From NCBI GenBank assembly GCA_002431355.1, contig DJEQ01000126.1, positions 7,039-14,196 of the forward strand: a stretch of 7,158 bases of DNA, given 5' to 3'. Made by a program: the position numbers and the translations under genes. This DNA is from Oribacterium sp. UBA5894 (GTDB lineage: Bacteria > Bacillota > Clostridia > Lachnospirales > Lachnospiraceae). This document shows, one piece after another, positions 4,936 to 7,158 of the stretch (its first letter is position 1; each line of letters starts with the position of its first letter). The notes beneath the pieces were generated by a model that saw nothing but the letters and a program-made list of their open reading frames with translations, was not told the DNA's origin and did not search any database.

Positions 4936-7110
4936 TCAGGCTTCGTCCTCCTCCGGCCGGAGGAGCTGGAAATCGATCGTTCTTGTCAGCTTGTCTGCAT
5001 TGAGCACACGGACACGAACACGGTCCCCGAGTCGATAGGTCCGACCGGTGCGTTCCCCGACGAGCTCATATTTATCTTCATGGAAGACGAAGTAGTCGGA
5101 GTCCATGAGACGGACGGCGCACATGCCCTCCACCGTGTTCGGGAGCTGCACGTAGATGCCGTAGTTCGTGACACCGGTAATGACGCCGTCAAACTCCTCG
5201 TCAATGTGGTGCCGCATCCACTCGCATTCCTTCAGCTTATCCGTCTCACGCTCGGCTTCATCGGCACGACGCTCGAGGGTAGAAGAGCGGTCGGCGACCG
5301 CCGGAAGGAGATGACGATAATGCTCGAGCCGGCGGGAACTGAGCTCGCCGCGGAGATCCTCCTTGATGATACGATGAATCTGAAGATCCGGATAGCGGCG
5401 GATCGGCGAGGTGAAGTGACAGTAGTACTTCGCCGCGAGACCGAAATGACCGCTGCATTCCGTTGAATAGCGGGCCTGCTTCAGCGAGCGGAGGGTCATC
5501 GTCTTGATGATCGGCTCCTCCGGTGTCCCGACGATGGCGTCGAGGAGCTTCTGCACCTCTTTCGGGCGAATGCTGTCGTCGTCACGGATGCGGATAAAAT
5601 GTCCGAAATTTTCGATGGCAAGGCTCAGCTGCTGGAATTTTTCCATATCCGGCTTTTCGTGTACGCGGAAGACAAACGGAATCTGCTGCCAGAAGAAGTC
5701 CTCTGCGACCGTTTCATTCGCTGCCAGCATGAAGTCCTCAATCAGCATATGGGATTCATTCCGCTCGTACGGACGGATGTCCGTGACATGCCCGTCCTTG
5801 TCGAGCAGGATCTTCGTCTCCGGAAAATCGAAGTCAATGCCACCACGGTCATACCGACGTTTCCGGAGCAGCTTCGAAAGCGTCAGCATGCGCTCAAGCA
5901 TCGGCCTGTACGGAAGATAATCCTCTATGTTTTCACCGTTCGTGAGCGTGGTACCGGTCAGCACAGCATGCACGCCGGAATAGGTCATGCGCTTATCGGA
6001 GCGGATCACGGATTCGCAGAGCTCGTGGCTCAGAATCTTTCCGCTTTCGTCCATGTCCATGATGCAGGAGAGGGTCAGACGATCCTCCCCTGGATTCAGG
6101 GAGCAGATCCCGTTGCATAGTACCCGTGGCAGCATGGGAATCACGCGGTCCGTAAGATAGACCGAGGTACCGCGGTTGAGCGCCTCCTGATCGATGAGCG
6201 AGTGCTCAGTGACATATTCGCTGACGTCCGCAATATGAACGTAGAGGCGATACTGGTGGCTTGCTTCGTCGTACTCGAGCGATACGGCATCATCGAGATC
6301 CTTCGAATCCTCCCCGTCGATCGTGACCGTCGGGAGATTTCGGAAATCATGGGCCGCACGGCGTGCAATGAGCTCCTCCGGGACCGTCTCTGGTACCTTT
6401 TCGGCGGCACGCATGATGTCCTTCGAAAAGGCCTCTGGGAGACCATAGGCGCGGACGATGGAGAGAATGTCCACGCCCGGATCATTGACATGACCGAGAA
6501 TTTCGGTGATGACGCCCTCCGGACTGTGCTTCTCATCGCCATAGTTCACGATGCGCACCACGACCTTGTGACCGTTTACGGCGTGCATGTCCTTTCCCTG
6601 TGGGATGTAGATGTCCTTGAGAATCCGCTGGTTGTCCGGCTCCACGAAGCCGACGGATTTATTTTTATGATAAAAGCCGACAATCTCTTTATTCGCATGC
6701 TCGAGGATCTGGGTGATATGTCCCTCGGAGCGATGGCTTGCATCCGCATCGCGGGTAATGATGATGCGTACACGGTCTCCATCGAGTGCCTGACCGACGT
6801 ATTCGGCCGGGATAAAGATGTCCGGATCATTTTCGTGGTTCTCGAGGGAGACGAAGCCGAAGCCACGTGGATGTGCGTGGAAGGCACCGACCTGTGTGAA
6901 ATTTTCTGCGCGACCATACTTTCCCTTCTGAGAAATGCCGATTCGGCCCTCGGATACGAGCCGGTCCAGCACCTCCTGAAGTGCGGCACGCTCCGCCTTC
7001 GGGATGCCGATCAGCATGGCCATTTCTTTTGCTTTCATCGGCTGATAGATCGGATCCTTCACCAGATCACAGATCAGCTTGCCGAGTTTTTCCTTTTGAT
7101 AATCCTGCAT
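4936..7110 (-). CDS. rnr: Ribonuclease R (RNB/RNR-family 3'-5' exoribonuclease)
   Basis: RNase R degrades RNA from the 3' end, hydrolytically and through secondary structure; it helps clear nonstop mRNA and defective rRNA. Domains in this 724-aa protein: a winged-helix N-terminus (1-66), cold-shock domain 1 (about 71-130, RNP-like GFGFV at 83-87), cold-shock domain 2 (about 142-205), the RNB catalytic domain (about 255-600) and an S1 domain (about 637-718). The RNB metal-binding aspartates are all present in TIDGEDSKDLDDAV (D265, D271, D273, D274), as are VIPMLP (323-328), HFGLAAKYY (555-563) and HFTSPIRRYPDL (565-576). The protein ends six residues after the S1 domain in an acidic RPEEDEA, without the Lys-rich tail of E. 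coli RNase R. The start at 7110 is supported by an in-frame TAG upstream (7140-7138), but only a weak A/G-rich ribosome site precedes it. It is followed by smpB, a common Firmicute pairing. Confidence 0.98.
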   Translation of the reverse strand: MQDYQKEKLGKLICDLVKDPIYQPMKAKEMAMLIGIPKAERAALQEVLDRLVSEGRIGISQKGKYGRAENFTQVGAFHAHPRGFGFVSLENHENDPDIFIPAEYVGQALDGDRVRIIITRDADASHRSEGHITQILEHANKEIVGFYHKNKSVGFVEPDNQRILKDIYIPQGKDMHAVNGHKVVVRIVNYGDEKHSPEGVITEILGHVNDPGVDILSIVRAYGLPEAFSKDIMRAAEKVPETVPEELIARRAAHDFRNLPTVTIDGEDSKDLDDAVSLEYDEASHQYRLYVHIADVSEYVTEHSLIDQEALNRGTSVYLTDRVIPMLPRVLCNGICSLNPGEDRLTLSCIMDMDESGKILSHELCESVIRSDKRMTYSGVHAVLTGTTLTNGENIEDYLPYRPMLERMLTLSKLLRKRRYDRGGIDFDFPETKILLDKDGHVTDIRPYERNESHMLIEDFMLAANETVAEDFFWQQIPFVFRVHEKPDMEKFQQLSLAIENFGHFIRIRDDDSIRPKEVQKLLDAIVGTPEEPIIKTMTLRSLKQARYSTECSGHFGLAAKYYCHFTSPIRRYPDLQIHRIIKEDLRGELSSRRLEHYRHLLPAVADRSSTLERRADEAERETDKLKECEWMRHHIDEEFDGVITGVTNYGIYVQLPNTVEGMCAVRLMDSDYFVFHEDKYELVGERTGRTYRLGDRVRVRVLNADKLTRTIDFQLLRPEEDEA

Positions 7111-7158
7111 AATTTCTTTCTTTATAAAAATCGATATCTACATGAGTGTGGCTTTGCC
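7111..7158 (-). other. Short region upstream of rnr
   Basis: On the minus strand this holds an A/T-rich stretch with TATAAA (7126-7121), 10 nt before the rnr ATG, and AAAGAAAG as the only purine run near the start. No matching -35 box is seen 17 bp upstream of TATAAA, so a promoter here is not supported. One frame ends GKATLM then TAG at 7140-7138, which could be the tail of an upstream gene in the same operon. Too little is present to identify it. Confidence 0.25.

Noticed and set aside
4861..5466. A 201-codon plus-strand open frame opposite the 3' end of rnr
   Set aside because: It mirrors the S1 and late RNB coding region of rnr, which has full domain evidence. No Shine-Dalgarno site precedes it.
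7121..7126. TATAAA as a -10 box for rnr
   Set aside because: No acceptable -35 box lies upstream, and transcription from it would leave only a few bases before the start codon.

Overview
The window looks like a chromosomal stretch of a moderately high-GC Clostridia-type Firmicute. A Lachnospiraceae relative is my best guess. The reasons are a tRNA-sensing T-box leader, strong Shine-Dalgarno sites, an RNase R/SmpB gene pair, and PheS/PheT sequences of clostridial style (a four-cysteine PheS insert and a long Gly-rich loop in the PheT OB domain). The taxon is an inference from sequence style only. I see no transposase, integrase, CRISPR array, tRNA or rRNA gene.

Layout. Positions 1-47 hold at most the edge of a neighbouring gene, whose strand I cannot settle. 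A strong 17-bp hairpin (48-96) follows, and a likely sigma-A type promoter (95-123) begins inside its 3' arm. A roughly 470-nt leader then carries a 5' hairpin (132-165), a phenylalanine-type T-box riboswitch (about 201-482) with its own attenuator (445-482), and a structured spacer. Next come pheS (600-1622) and pheT (1640-4078), the two subunits of phenylalanyl-tRNA synthetase, 17 nt apart in one operon. On the opposite strand, running toward them, are rnr (7110-4936) and smpB (4823-4338), encoding RNase R and the tmRNA-binding protein SmpB.

How the genes work together. pheST charges tRNA-Phe. Its leader reads the charging state of that tRNA: uncharged tRNA-Phe should pair with a UUC specifier and with the UGGU bulge to favour read-through, while charged tRNA leaves the attenuator formed. 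SmpB brings tmRNA to stalled ribosomes, and RNase R degrades structured and nonstop mRNA, so rnr-smpB is a ribosome-rescue and RNA-quality-control pair.

The most striking non-coding feature is the 259-nt gap between the convergent pheT and smpB. Nearly all of it (4087-4332) is one long, imperfect, multi-tier inverted repeat. It contains two nested stems, each with A-runs on the left and T-runs on the right, so each reads as a terminator on both strands. It also has a side hairpin and a tip with two mutually exclusive hairpins. It may be a nested bidirectional terminator, a MITE-like palindromic repeat, or a structured 3' UTR RNA. The genes themselves are ordinary housekeeping genes.
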